From contig NZ_CP095046.1 of assembly GCF_022919215.1 (NCBI RefSeq), positions 4,702,501 to 4,766,500 on the forward strand: DNA of 64,000 nt, written 5' to 3'. Both the position numbers and the translations under genes were made by a program. Of the stretch, positions 42,359-51,885 are shown piece by piece; position 1 is the stretch's first letter, and every line of letters starts with the position of its first letter. The DNA is from Hymenobacter cellulosilyticus. Lineage in GTDB: Bacteria > Bacteroidota > Bacteroidia > Cytophagales > Hymenobacteraceae. The notes under the pieces are model-generated. The model saw nothing but the letters and a program-made list of their open reading frames with translations, searched no databases and had not been told where the DNA came from.

Positions 42359-43318
42359 CTAGGCGGCAGCCATCTGCTGAAGGGCCGGGGCGCGGTCCGG
42401 TGCTACCACCTTTCGTTTGGCCAGAGCCTGCGCAATTTTACCCTCTATCTTTTTGGTAGACAGGAACAAGAGCAAACCACCCGTCATAGCAAAGAAAAAG
42501 CTTACCAGGCCGAAGGCCACGGCAATGAAACAATGAAATCCAATAGCGGGCAGCAGCAGCTTTGCGCGGAGTTTGGGGCGCATAAAGATGGCCCCGGCCA
42601 GAATAATCTCGAATAGGATAGTGCCCCAAGACAACCCCGACACGACGTAGGCATTGGTCAGCAGGGGCGCCATCAACTGCTCCAGCCAGTCGGGATAGCC
42701 GAATACCGGGTCATTGAGGAAATAGTAAATGGCGGTACCGTTTTTCCACTCCTGCAGCTTATAAACTTTTTCGACGCTGGCCTGCAGATACAAAACAGCC
42801 ATCTGCAGCCGGATAACTGCCCAGGATACATTGGCAACGAAGTAGTTGGCCTGCTGCGCGACCTGAGCAGTCAACAGCTGCCAGTGGTTGGTACGCGAAT
42901 CGGCTAAGGTTATCGGAATCAGAAGCAAGGTCATAATTACCGTAATCTGGTCGCCGCCCTCCAGAATCTGGGCCGACCGGAAAATGCTAAAGGAGACCAA
43001 CCAGTGCAGAATGCCAGTTACCCGCGGGTAAAATCCGGATACAACCGCCAACAGCACGATAATGCACACGCCGTAGTAGGCCGTCATGTGTGCAAAGCCG
43101 AAATAGGTGAAAATGTTGAGGTATTCTAGGGCCGGGTTAAAGCTGGTTTTGCCGAAGGTAAGCTCATCAAAGAGAATATCCGGGCTGCTCAACAGCAGCG
43201 TAATCAACGTACCGATGGCCAGGCTGGTACGCGCCAGACTTGCAAAAAGGAAGAAGGGCTTCCGGGTAGCCATGCCATCCAGGAAGGCGATATAGGAGGA
43301 AACAAGGCCGTTTTTCAT
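42359..43318 (-). CDS. SdpB-like HTTM-domain membrane protein
   Basis: 319 residues with about seven hydrophobic segments and an HTTM-type core (MAVLYLQASVEKVYKLQEWKNGTAIYYFLNDP, then WGTILFEIILAGAIF and PAIGFHCFIAVAFGLVSFF). This matches the SdpB family, which with SdpA is needed to process and export the SDP toxin in Bacillus subtilis. Its ATG overlaps the stop of the upstream SdpA-like gene by four bases (ATGA), so translation is coupled. Confidence 0.83.
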   Translation of the reverse strand: MKNGLVSSYIAFLDGMATRKPFFLFASLARTSLAIGTLITLLLSSPDILFDELTFGKTSFNPALEYLNIFTYFGFAHMTAYYGVCIIVLLAVVSGFYPRVTGILHWLVSFSIFRSAQILEGGDQITVIMTLLLIPITLADSRTNHWQLLTAQVAQQANYFVANVSWAVIRLQMAVLYLQASVEKVYKLQEWKNGTAIYYFLNDPVFGYPDWLEQLMAPLLTNAYVVSGLSWGTILFEIILAGAIFMRPKLRAKLLLPAIGFHCFIAVAFGLVSFFFAMTGGLLLFLSTKKIEGKIAQALAKRKVVAPDRAPALQQMAAA

Positions 43319-43866
43319 TGCAGTATAATGGTCGTTACGTAGGCAGACTTCTTGAAATTATCAGGATACTTTGCCCAGGACCAGGGCGCTATTTTGTATT
43401 TCTTCAGGATGTAAGTACCCGGTGCGATAAACCGGAATTGTTTCTGATTGAACGCCGAACGTGCTATTTCGCGCCCATGGAATTTGACGGCCGCAATAAT
43501 CTGGTCATTGTCTTCTACTCTGACCCAACTGCTATCCATTTTGACCAGGGAGGCCACCCGCCCTATCTCCATATTCACCCGCCGGCTTTTGCGGGAAAAG
43601 CCATAAAGACTTTCCGCGGAAGCGTTCTTGAAATGCACCGGCGTCAGGGACTGGGCCGACTCTACTTTGTATAAGACGTATTTGTCACCCCGGGGACTAC
43701 GCGTGAAGAACCCCCAGCCTTCCGGGAAAAAGGAAAAGATATCGTAATTGTCCTTAAAGGAAGATTCGGTCACATTAGGCCCAGCCGCCGCATATACGAC
43801 TTTGAGCAGCAGAAAGGCAAAGCCCAGGAGGACACTGTTATAGAGAAGTATATTTTTAGTTTTCAT
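43315..43866 (-). CDS. SdpA-like protein
   Basis: 183 residues with one N-terminal membrane segment (NILLYNSVLLGFAFLLLKVVYAA) and a soluble domain. FFPEGWGFFTRSPRGDKYVLYK at about 46-67 is the hallmark stretch of the SdpA family (toxin-maturation partner of SdpB); the rest is less conserved. Middle gene of a three-gene minus-strand operon; ends overlapping SdpB. Confidence 0.82.
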   Translation of the reverse strand: MKTKNILLYNSVLLGFAFLLLKVVYAAAGPNVTESSFKDNYDIFSFFPEGWGFFTRSPRGDKYVLYKVESAQSLTPVHFKNASAESLYGFSRKSRRVNMEIGRVASLVKMDSSWVRVEDNDQIIAAVKFHGREIARSAFNQKQFRFIAPGTYILKKYKIAPWSWAKYPDNFKKSAYVTTIILQ

Positions 43867-43892
43867 AATATATCTAGCTAGCTAAAAGCCTT

Positions 43893-43933
43893 AAGGGCCT
43901 TGGCACTCTAGTAAAAGAATACCAAGGCCCTTG
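43893..43933 (-). terminator. hairpin between sdpC-like and sdpA-like genes
   Basis: Arms AAGGGCCTTGG and CCAAGGCCCTT, 11 perfect pairs with a 19-base loop. On the minus strand it is followed only by AAGGCTTTTAGC, a weak T-run, so partial termination or an mRNA-end-stabilising stem is more likely than full termination. Confidence 0.55.
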
Positions 43934-43961
43934 CAACGAATCCCCCCCGGAATTATGCTAC

Positions 43962-44729
43962 TTACTGCGCCAATTTAAAGGCAATGTCCTTCACCAGGGT
44001 TTCCTGCTCAAATGAGGCAGCGGGAGAAGACCCTTCCTGATCGGCACCGAGTACCACTACAAAAGCCAGAGCAATAACCCAGGCCAATTCGATGGCCACG
44101 GCAATGTCCCACACGTAGGCCACACTGACTTCGTCCTGAACCGCCTGCAGGCTCTCTGCTCCGGTGTCATTTATGCCAGCCTTGGCTTTGGCATCCTGCA
44201 TGAAGCGAGCTACGCCATCCTGATTTGAAAAATCATATTTTTTCAAGTCGAGCGACTTCAGACTCTTTTGCAGCTTGGCTACTTTCGAGGCGTCACCTTT
44301 TCCGGCCAACTTTACGGCCTGAATCAGGGAGCCACCTTTGCGCAGGGCCGCATTGATCTGGTCAAAGCTCTTGGAGTTAACGGCTTTCTGCAGTTCGGCA
44401 AAGTACGTTGGATCTAGGGTACGAACTGCGGCTACCAACTGCGCATTGTGCTCGGCCCGGGCTTTGGCAAAAGTTGGGTTCTGGGCCTGCTCCTTCTCCA
44501 GGGCCAGACGGAACGACTGTAGAGTGGGCAGCTGCTTGGCGACTTCGCCTTCCAGCAGAAGAATGCCTTTGAACAATGCCTCTCCCGAATAGCCTTTAGC
44601 AGCTACTTCAGAAAGTGAATTTTGGGGAGCAGCCAGCTCATCTTTGGAGCAGCTCACCGTGAGAAAAGACGTGGCCAGAATAGCGCTTAGACCTTTGGTA
44701 AAAACGGCGTTACGAAAATAATTAATCAT
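43962..44729 (-). CDS. SdpC-like antimicrobial peptide precursor
   Basis: 255 residues. Lipoprotein-like signal FLTVSCSKDEL (Cys27), then AAKGYSGEALFKGILLLEGEVAKQLP, the YSGEExFxG-type signature of the SdpC family. A charged helical middle region precedes a strongly hydrophobic stretch at 203-227 (VAYVWDIAVAIELAWVIALAF), the position of the mature SDP peptide. The hydrophobic region and tail contain no Cys, unlike the disulfide-bearing Bacillus SDP. First gene of the operon; no SdpI/SdpR immunity pair is visible in the window. Confidence 0.78.
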   Translation of the reverse strand: MINYFRNAVFTKGLSAILATSFLTVSCSKDELAAPQNSLSEVAAKGYSGEALFKGILLLEGEVAKQLPTLQSFRLALEKEQAQNPTFAKARAEHNAQLVAAVRTLDPTYFAELQKAVNSKSFDQINAALRKGGSLIQAVKLAGKGDASKVAKLQKSLKSLDLKKYDFSNQDGVARFMQDAKAKAGINDTGAESLQAVQDEVSVAYVWDIAVAIELAWVIALAFVVVLGADQEGSSPAASFEQETLVKDIAFKLAQ

Positions 44730-45610
44730 GATAAAATGTGTTAATGATGAAAAAGATGAAATAATAAAAGAAATGAAGAAAGATGTCTGCTCAAGGCACC
44801 GGGGAATACCTTTCGCTCACCAGTAAAAAAATAATTTTTGATATAAAGCTGACAGATATTCTGCCTTTTGCCTGTAACATTTTGGCTTGAAATAGCCAAA
44901 CTAAATGCGCTTAGTTGTTGGGCAATTTTAATTACTTTATCATAAACGCGGCCGGCACCAAGTTTCTGAACCAAGCTACATTGCCCTGTAAGTCAGCACC
45001 TAGCCCTCCAGAAAGCAACTACGCAGCGTAGGTCTACCTTTCCGGCAAAACCTTGACGGAAACGGCGCGCAGTAGAACTCATGGCTCATGCGGGTGCTGC
45101 ACAGCTAATACAGCGCAAGCAGCAATGCAAGGCAGCTTCAGCCAGTCAGCAAATTCAACAGGATTGCTTGGGGATGCTTAGCGGAGATTACTTCAGGCCG
45201 CCGAGGATTTTCAGGATAAAACAGGTAGTGAATAATTGTAAGCTAATGATAGTTGTTAACAGGTAATGCGTAGTTGCTTGTACTTATATCTGTCACAAAC
45301 ATACATCTATAAATTAGAACAGCAAGTGTTTTTTAGTTTTTTAGAAAGTTTTTTATTTTCGTCCGCTATCCGGTAGCATTCTTGGGCTGAACGCATCGCA
45401 GTACTACTCTTGTATGAGAGGCCAACCAGCGCTTGGTATTTCTGTCTAGTCAGCAGTAATCTGCCTATAGCGGCCGGTAATTCTTATCTTGGGATATTTG
45501 CGGGCTGTGGCGGATGGTTGACTGAGTGTAGCTAATCCCGGCAGCATGCGTATATCAGGTGATTCTGGTCTTGCAGGAAGCTGTCGTACCTGGACCTAGC
45601 GGCCTCCTCT
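44730..45610. other. intergenic, about 880 bases, AT-rich
   Basis: Divergent upstream region between the sdp-like operon and the AsmA-like gene, distinctly poorer in GC than its surroundings (T-runs around 45320-45360). It holds the candidate sdp promoter. Short ORFs at 44741-44974 and 45081-45266 have no ribosome site, family or codon support. Confidence 0.4.
44896..44925 (-). promoter_or_regulatory. candidate promoter of the sdp-like operon
   Basis: Minus strand TTG (44925-44923), 19-base spacer, TAGTTTGG (44903-44896), close to the Bacteroidota -33/-7 pattern. It implies a leader of about 160 bases before the SdpC-like gene. Pattern match only. Confidence 0.4.
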
Positions 45611-48600
45611 ATGAAATTGTTGCTTTTCCGGCGCTTTCTGCTGGCCGGACTATTCTTGTTGCTGCTTGCGCTAGGCGGGGTCGGGTGGCTGCTGGGCACG
45701 GGCTACGGCCGGCACTACCTGGAACGCTGGGTGCGGGAGCAGATTGCGCGCAGCTCGGAGTTGGCCCTGGCCCCGTTCGAGGTGAGCTTTTCCCTGTGGC
45801 ACGACTTTCCCCACCTCACTGCCTCGGTGCACCACATCAGTTTAAGCGACACCTCCTTTCAGCAGCAGCACGAGGTGTTGCGTGTGGGCCGGGCCGATAT
45901 GCGCCTGGATTTGCGCAGCCTCTGGCACAAGCAGATTCAAATCACGCGGCTCACCGTGCGCGACGTGTCTTTCCGGGAGCGGGTCGACTCGCTGGGTCGC
46001 AGTTGGGGCCTGCACGGCAAGCAGCGCCACACCAGCAAAGGCGCCGGTCCGCCCCTGGACCTGAACTTAGACTCCCTGCTGGTTTACAACTTTCGCATTC
46101 AGACCCGCAACGACTTTGCTCACAGCGCCTTCGGGCCGAGGTGCGCCAGGCCCGGCTGGCGGCTTCCATTCGCCGGGGCGTGCTGCGGGCCAGCGGTACT
46201 TTGCTCGGGGAGCTGAACTACCTGCGCAACAGCCGCGGCACCCGGTTTCAGCAGGAGCCGGTGTGGGCTTCCGTGAATTACCGCCTGGAGTTTAAGAAGC
46301 GCCTAGGCACCCTGCATCACACCCGGGCTACGCTCAACGGCGACACGATCCGCATCCGGGGCACTCACACCACGGTAGCCAACCAGCCCGGCACCCTGCT
46401 GAACTTTACCTTTGAGGGCCAGCAGCCGCTGATGGAAGTACTGCACGCGGCCCTGCCGGCCAACTTGGAACCCTACATTGCCGGGGCAACCAGCCCGAGC
46501 AAAGCTCACATCCGCTACACCATCTCGGGCCTGACTGGCCCCACCGTGCGGCCCCGCAACGTGCTGACCTTCGGGCTGCGCCGGGCCCGCCTGCTCTGGC
46601 CCGACCCTAAACGCCGCATCGACCACTGGGACCTGCAGGCCACCTACGACAACGGCGAAGCGCACAGCCTCAAAACTACTTCGCTCACGGTGCAGCACTG
46701 CCGCGTGTATTCGTCGGCGGGCCGGCTCAACGTGGCCCTGACCCTGCGCGACTTTACCCGGCCCTTCGTGAGTGGGCGGCTGCGCGGGCGCACCGAGCTG
46801 CCCCAGCTGGCGGTGGTGGTGGCCCCGGGCCAGTGGCGGGCCCGGCACGGCACGGCCGAAATGGACATTCGTCTGCACGGCCTGCTGCCGCCCACTGACG
46901 ACGGCAGCGCTGCCGCTATGATCGGGCAGCCCAGCTTGTCGGTACAGGGCCAGGTGACTCTGCAAAACGCCTCCTTTGTGGTGCTGGACCGCAACGTGGA
47001 CTTCTCGGAGCTGAATGTGCGCGTGGGTCTGCGCGACAGTATCTGGACGCTTTCCCACGCCTCGGGCGTGCTGGACCACATGCGGTTTCAGGCCTCGGCC
47101 ACCACCACCAACCTGTTGGACTACCTGACCGGGCAGCGCCTCAACATGCAGGTTGCCGGCAACTTCGCCGTGGACGAGCTGCGTGTGCAGCGGCTGCGGG
47201 AGCTGCTGCGGCCCTCGGCCGCGGCCACCCGCCTGCTGGCCCGGCAGCGGGCCGCGGCGGCATCTACCAAGATGGCCACGCTGGGCGGCAGCCTTATTCC
47301 GCCCGGGGTGCGCCTGCACGTGGGCCTGCGCTGCAACCGTCTGGTGCTGGCCGCCGATACCCTGGAGCAGGTGGGCCTGACGGTGCTACACGATGGGCAG
47401 CGGGTGGAGGTGCAAAACCTGGCCGCCCGGGTGTGGGGCGCCCAGATGCGGGGCAACGTGTCGTGGCCCACAGATACGCTGCAGCAGGTGGCCCCCATTC
47501 AGTTTGCTTTGAATATGCACTATGATACGGTAAACTACCGCCGGCTCATGGCGCGCATAGCCCGGCCCCGCGCCGCTCGGCCCAGGCTCCGGCCAGCCCG
47601 GCCCTGCGCGAGCTGCTGCTGGCCGCCAACGGCACGCTGACCTGCGACATGACCACGGTGCAGCTCGAAGCCGGCGAAAACCTGCAGAATCTGCACCTGC
47701 AGCTCATTAAAACCGGTCCGGAGCTGAGTTTGCCGGCCCTGGACTTTTCCACCACCCGCGGGGGCTCAGGCCATGCCTCAGCCTTGGTGCGCGTCAAAGG
47801 AGTGCATGTGACGGCGGCCGACGTGGACCTGAACCTGCACTATAAAGATTTGGACGTGCAGCGCCTGCTACTGCTGCTGGCCAGCCTCAACCCCGAGGAT
47901 AAATCTGTGCCCCTGCCCGTGCTGCGCCTGGCCCGGCGGGCCGAGCGCCGCGCCCGCCGGCAGCAGCTGGCCCCGGGCTCCATTCTGACCAACGGGGTGC
48001 TGCGGGCCGTGGTGCACGTGCAGGCCGACCGGGTAAACTACGGCGCCGTGCGGGGCCGCAGCTTCGAGCTCCTCTCCCACCTGCGCGACGGAGTGGCGCG
48101 GGTCGACAAATGCTCGATGCGGGCATTTCGGGGCCAGATTGACGTGCAGGGCCACATGCTGCTCAACGTGAACCGCCAGCACCACCCGCTGCAGCTACAG
48201 ATGCGCCTGCAGGACGTGGAGCTGCCTGACCTGTTTGCCGCCGGCCTGGCCATCGGCCTGACCCTGCCCGACCAGGACAACATCCGGGGCAGTATGCGCT
48301 GCGCCGTCGACCTGCGCACCGACCTGGACTCTACCTATCTGCCCCGGCTCGAACAAACCGTGGGCTACGTGCAGGCCGATATGCGCGACCTGGAGCTGCA
48401 CAATGTGGAAGCCCTGACCCAGACCCTGAAATTCATGCGCGAGCAGCGCACCAGCCATTTGTACTTCGAGCCCTTCAGCAGTGAGTTTATCCTCAACCGC
48501 ACCCAGGTCCTGATTCCGAGCCTGAACCTGAATAGCAACCTGAGCAACATGCAAATCAGCGGCAGCTACTTTCTGGACGGGCGGGCTAATCTGTACATTG

Positions 48601-48854
48601 GCCTCAACCCCATGCAGGCCCTGTTTGGCGACAACGAGAAGCGCATCGAGCGAATTCAGCAGAGTGAGCCCCTACGCCGCCCCAACCACCGCCTGACCTA
48701 CGTAAACCTGCAGCGCCTGACGCCCGCTACCCGCTACTCGGTGCGCCTGTTCAAGGGCAATGAGCAGCGCCAGCAGCAGGCCATCCTGCGCCAGCAGTTC
48801 CGGCAGCTGCTCATCACCCAGGGCCTCGACAGCACCGTAAACCTGCAGCGCTGA
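45611..48854 (+). CDS. AsmA-like large envelope protein (frame broken twice)
   Basis: About 1081 residues after restoring one base at about 46128-46131 (HSAFRAEVRQARLA) and one C at 47566-47569 (RIARPRRSAQAPASPALREL). N-terminal membrane helix LLLFRRFLLAGLFLLLLALGGVGWLL, then the AsmA-type start APFEVSFSLWHDFPHLTASVHHISLSD, long beta-rich repeats, and an AsmA_2-like C-terminus (LELHNVEALTQTLKFMREQRTSHLYFEPF...NMQISGSYFLDGRANLYIGLNP). AsmA-like proteins bridge inner and outer membranes for lipid transport. The three reading frames tile the gene with no gap. Confidence 0.85.
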
Positions 48855-48867
48855 AGCCGGCTGGCGC

Positions 48868-49311
48868 TTACCGTATCCGGTAGAACTTGTTTTCGTCGAT
48901 GGTCAGAACCTCCGTACTCAGGAATTTTATTTCCAGGACCTCCGTAACTGGTTTTGCCAGCTTGCGCTTTTCCAGCTTGCCGCCTTCCAGGGTCCAGGAG
49001 TCGTTGCTTACATTGATATGACTACGCTCTAGCGTTCCGCCGACAATTTCGGTGGTATAGGCAACCCGAAGCTCAATGTAGCCGCGCCCGGTGGTATACG
49101 TGCCGCCGATAGCGCGAATTCGCTGCAAGCCGTCATCCGTGTTTACCTGGTATTCAAACGTCTTGTCGGCCTTGAATACATCGCTGGCCTGCGGGCCATT
49201 ACTGACGACTTTCGTCCCTACCTGCCACGTGCCAACAACAGACTGCCCGTAGCTACGAGAGGCCAAGAAAAGCAGGAAAAGGAGTACAAAAACAGGCTTC
49301 GTACTGTTCAT
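48868..49311 (-). CDS. exported lipocalin-like small protein
   Basis: 147 residues from ATG at 49311. Signal peptide VFVLLFLLFLASRSYGQ, then a beta-rich domain starting SVVGTWQVGTKVV and DVFKADKTFEYQV, as in lipocalin-like domains of Bacteroidota. Function unknown. It ends 14 bases from the convergent AsmA-like gene. Confidence 0.75.
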   Translation of the reverse strand: MNSTKPVFVLLFLLFLASRSYGQSVVGTWQVGTKVVSNGPQASDVFKADKTFEYQVNTDDGLQRIRAIGGTYTTGRGYIELRVAYTTEIVGGTLERSHINVSNDSWTLEGGKLEKRKLAKPVTEVLEIKFLSTEVLTIDENKFYRIR

Positions 49312-49441
49312 GTTGTTATCAAGGTTAATGAATGCGGGCAATAGCCGTTCAAGCAGTATAGCTGTTTCACCCTGAATTCCTGGCGCTACTTACCAACACC
49401 TATAAAAGGAGCCTGTACGAAAGGCTCTTCCGTTTTACTGA

Positions 49442-50749
49442 ATGACTGACCCCGAAATTATCATCATCGGCGCGGGCGCGGCGGGTTTGCTGGCCGCCCG
49501 GGAGCTAACCCAGGCTGGCCGCCGCGTACTCGTGCTCGAGGCCCGTAACCGCATTGGCGGCCGTATCCATACTTTTTCGGACGGGGGCGTTTCCGGCCCT
49601 ACTGAGGCCGGGGCCGAGTTCCTGCACGGCGAGGTGGCCCTCACCCGCCAGCTGCTCGAAGCCACCGGTACGCCCTGCCATGACACCGAGGGCCTCACTT
49701 ACGAGGTGCGCCACGGCCAGCTTTCCACCGCCGAAACCTTCCTGGAAGACATGCCCCTGCTGCTGGAAAAGCTCCACCAGCTGCCCCAGGATATGCCCCT
49801 GGCTGAGTTTCTGACCCAGTACTTTCCCGGCAACCAGTACCAGGAGCTGCGCAGCATGGTCACCAGCTTTGCCGAGGGCTACGATGCCGCCGACGCCCGA
49901 CGCGTCAGCTCTTTTGCCCTGCGCGACGAATGGTCGGAAGGCGGGGCCGAAGACTCGCCCCGACCCCAGGGCGGCTACGGTTTGCTGCTGGCCTACCTGG
50001 CCCGGGAAGTGGAAGCCGCCGGCGGGCAGATTCAGCTCAGCACGGTGGTAGAGCAAATCAGCTGGCGGCGCGGGCACGTTACGGTCGGCTGCAACCAGGA
50101 CCGCCGCTACCAGGCGGCCAAGCTGCTCGTAACCCTGCCCCTGGGCGTGCTGCAGGCCGAGGCCGATACGCCCGGCCACGTGGCCTTGGTGCCCGAGCTT
50201 CCCGCCTACCGCCGGGCCGTGGCCACCCTGGGGTTTGGGCCCGTCATCAAGATTATGCTCGAATTCGGCACGGCCTTCTGGGAACAGGAATCGGCCGCAG
50301 TCGGGCACGCCATGCCGGAGCTGGAATTCCTGTTTTCGGATGCCCCCGTGCCCACCTGGTGGACACAGCGGCCCGACCCGCGCCCCCTGCTCACGGGCTG
50401 GCTGGCCGGCCCCGCCGCCGACCTTCTCCGTGCCGCCTCCGACGAAGAAATCCTGGAGCAAGCCCTGAGTGCCCTGGCCTACCTGTTTGCCACTTCGCCG
50501 GAGTTTCTCCGCGCCCAGCTGGTGGCTCAACGCGTCGTCAATTGGGGTGCTGACCCGCAGGCCCGCGGCGCCTACGCCTACGCCACGGTTGACTCGGAGC
50601 AGGCCCAGCAAGTATTGACCACACCGGTAGAGGACACGCTGTTTTTTGCCGGCGAGGCGCTGTACTCCGGGCCGGCCATGGGCACGGTGGAAGCCGCCTT
50701 CAGCAGCGGACAGCAGGCAGCTCGGCGCTTACTCGCCTCCTTGGCTTAA
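49442..50749 (+). CDS. flavin-containing amine oxidase
   Basis: 435 residues. FAD-binding dinucleotide motif IIIIGAGAAGLLAARELTQAGRRVLVLEARNRIGGR at the N-terminus, substrate-domain segments TEAGAEFLHGE and ALRDEWSEGG, and the C-terminal FAD motif DTLFFAGEALYSGPAMGTVEAAFSSGQQAA. Typical of monoamine oxidase/FAD-dependent oxidoreductases; the amine substrate is unknown. Confidence 0.93.
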   Translation: MTDPEIIIIGAGAAGLLAARELTQAGRRVLVLEARNRIGGRIHTFSDGGVSGPTEAGAEFLHGEVALTRQLLEATGTPCHDTEGLTYEVRHGQLSTAETFLEDMPLLLEKLHQLPQDMPLAEFLTQYFPGNQYQELRSMVTSFAEGYDAADARRVSSFALRDEWSEGGAEDSPRPQGGYGLLLAYLAREVEAAGGQIQLSTVVEQISWRRGHVTVGCNQDRRYQAAKLLVTLPLGVLQAEADTPGHVALVPELPAYRRAVATLGFGPVIKIMLEFGTAFWEQESAAVGHAMPELEFLFSDAPVPTWWTQRPDPRPLLTGWLAGPAADLLRAASDEEILEQALSALAYLFATSPEFLRAQLVAQRVVNWGADPQARGAYAYATVDSEQAQQVLTTPVEDTLFFAGEALYSGPAMGTVEAAFSSGQQAARRLLASLA

Positions 50750-51056
50750 CAGGTAAGCAGGTGTCACACTTTTGTGTGTGCGCGGCGAAAGTGTGACAAG
50801 ACCTGTCACACTTTTTCTTTTTAAGCAGAAACATGTGACAACCCCTTCGGAAGAAGGTGCGGGCCTCCCTGGCAACGGTGAATACAGTACCTTAAGCCAC
50901 GCCTACGACACCAGCGGATTAAGCCTTTCTGCTGCCGCAACGGGCCTTGCTGACCCCATGCTTAGCACCCGGCGAAAATATTTTTCGCCCAGGTGTGATT
51001 TTTAGCTGGCTTTCGGCGACTAATATTTCTGTCCGCCTTTCTCATTCCTATTTTCC
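50750..51056. other. intergenic, 307 bases, with three copies of an 11-bp motif
   Basis: Holds the TGTCACACTTT motif set at 50762-50820 and a perfect GGCGAAAA/TTTTCGCC palindrome at 50971-50989 upstream of the sigma-factor gene. No ORF supported. Confidence 0.5.
50762..50820 (+). promoter_or_regulatory. alternative-hairpin element with terminator
   Basis: TGTCACACTTT occurs at 50762-50772, its exact reverse complement AAAGTGTGACA at 50788-50798, and the direct motif again at 50804-50814 followed by TTCTTTTT. The middle copy can pair with either neighbour: with the right copy it makes a terminator with T-run, with the left copy it would prevent it. This could simply be the amine-oxidase terminator with a duplicated arm. 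Confidence 0.6.
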
Positions 51057-51563
51057 GTGTCGTCCGCCGCGCTCCAGCAGGAATTCCTTCACCTCTTATC
51101 GACGCAGCAGCGGCGCCTGCACAGCCTGTGCCGTTTCTACTACGCGGGAGTGGAAGACCGGCAGGATGCCTTTCAGGAAATCGTGCTGCAGCTCTGGAAG
51201 TCCTACCCCTCGTTCCAGGGTGCGGCCCACGCTTCGACCTGGATGTACCGGGTGGCGCTCAACACCATCTTCTCGCGCGTCCGGCGCGAGAAGGCCCAGC
51301 CGGAATGGGTGCGCTGGACCGAGCAGCTGCAGCAGCTGCCCAACCCCGAAGACCTTGTGGACCCGGCTGCCGCGGGCCACCTGCTGGAGGAAGCCATTCA
51401 CCAGCTTTCAGCCGAGGACAAAGCCCTGGTGTTGCTGCACCTGGAAGGATATTCCTACCCGGAAATAGCCGCTCTGGTCGAGATGAGCGCCACGAACGTC
51501 AGCACCCGGCTGCACCGCATCAAAGGCAAGCTGGGAAAGTACCTGAAGCTGCAATTATTATGA
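51057..51563 (+). CDS. ECF-type RNA polymerase sigma factor
   Basis: 168 residues from a GTG start. Region 2: YYAGVEDRQDAFQEIVLQLWKSYPSFQGAAHASTWMYRVALNTIFSRVRRE; region 4: LSAEDKALVLLHLEGYSYPEIAALVEMSATNVSTRLHRIKGKLGKYL with the expected HTH. Stop TGA overlaps the ATG of a small downstream ORF by four bases. It resembles sigma-70-family ECFs of Bacteroidota that regulate through adjacent membrane proteins. Confidence 0.93.
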   Translation: MSSAALQQEFLHLLSTQQRRLHSLCRFYYAGVEDRQDAFQEIVLQLWKSYPSFQGAAHASTWMYRVALNTIFSRVRREKAQPEWVRWTEQLQQLPNPEDLVDPAAAGHLLEEAIHQLSAEDKALVLLHLEGYSYPEIAALVEMSATNVSTRLHRIKGKLGKYLKLQLL

Positions 51564-51754
51564 ACCTGGAAGAACTCAAACCCTTGTGGGAAGCCCATAA
51601 GCAAGACGTGGAGCAGCACGACCTGTGGAGCGAAGCCCAGCTTGCTGCCCTGCTGCCTCAGCCCCTCCCCAAGCCGCGCTGGGCGCTGCGCCCCCGGCGG
51701 GTACTGCTCCAGCTAAGCCTCGCGCTTTTGTCCTTCGGCTTTAGCAGCTGCTAA
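51560..51754 (+). CDS. small protein coupled to the ECF sigma factor, anti-sigma-like
   Basis: 64 residues, ATGA-coupled to the sigma-factor gene. Starts MNLEELKPLWEAHKQDVEQHDLWSEAQLAALL, like the N-terminal cytosolic part of Bacteroidota anti-sigma partners, and ends with a basic stretch and a short hydrophobic tail LLQLSLALLSFGFSSC. It could be a complete small partner or a truncated anti-sigma factor. Function is inference from position. Confidence 0.6.
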   Translation: MNLEELKPLWEAHKQDVEQHDLWSEAQLAALLPQPLPKPRWALRPRRVLLQLSLALLSFGFSSC

Positions 51755-51885
51755 AACGCGCGGCCTTCTTTTTCCCCTCTGCCAGCCCGACACGCTTACC
51801 CCGGCCACAAAAGAGCTGGGATGGACCTTCATTGCCCAAAAAATGGCCCCACGGGCCTGCTACCATCACCTTATTTCTTCTCACC

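Noticed and set aside
44741..44974. 77-codon ORF upstream of sdpC-like gene
   Set aside because: Overlaps the likely promoter and 5' leader, low-complexity end, no family.
45081..45266. 61-codon ORF in the AT-rich gap
   Set aside because: No ribosome site, unusual composition, no neighbours to support it.
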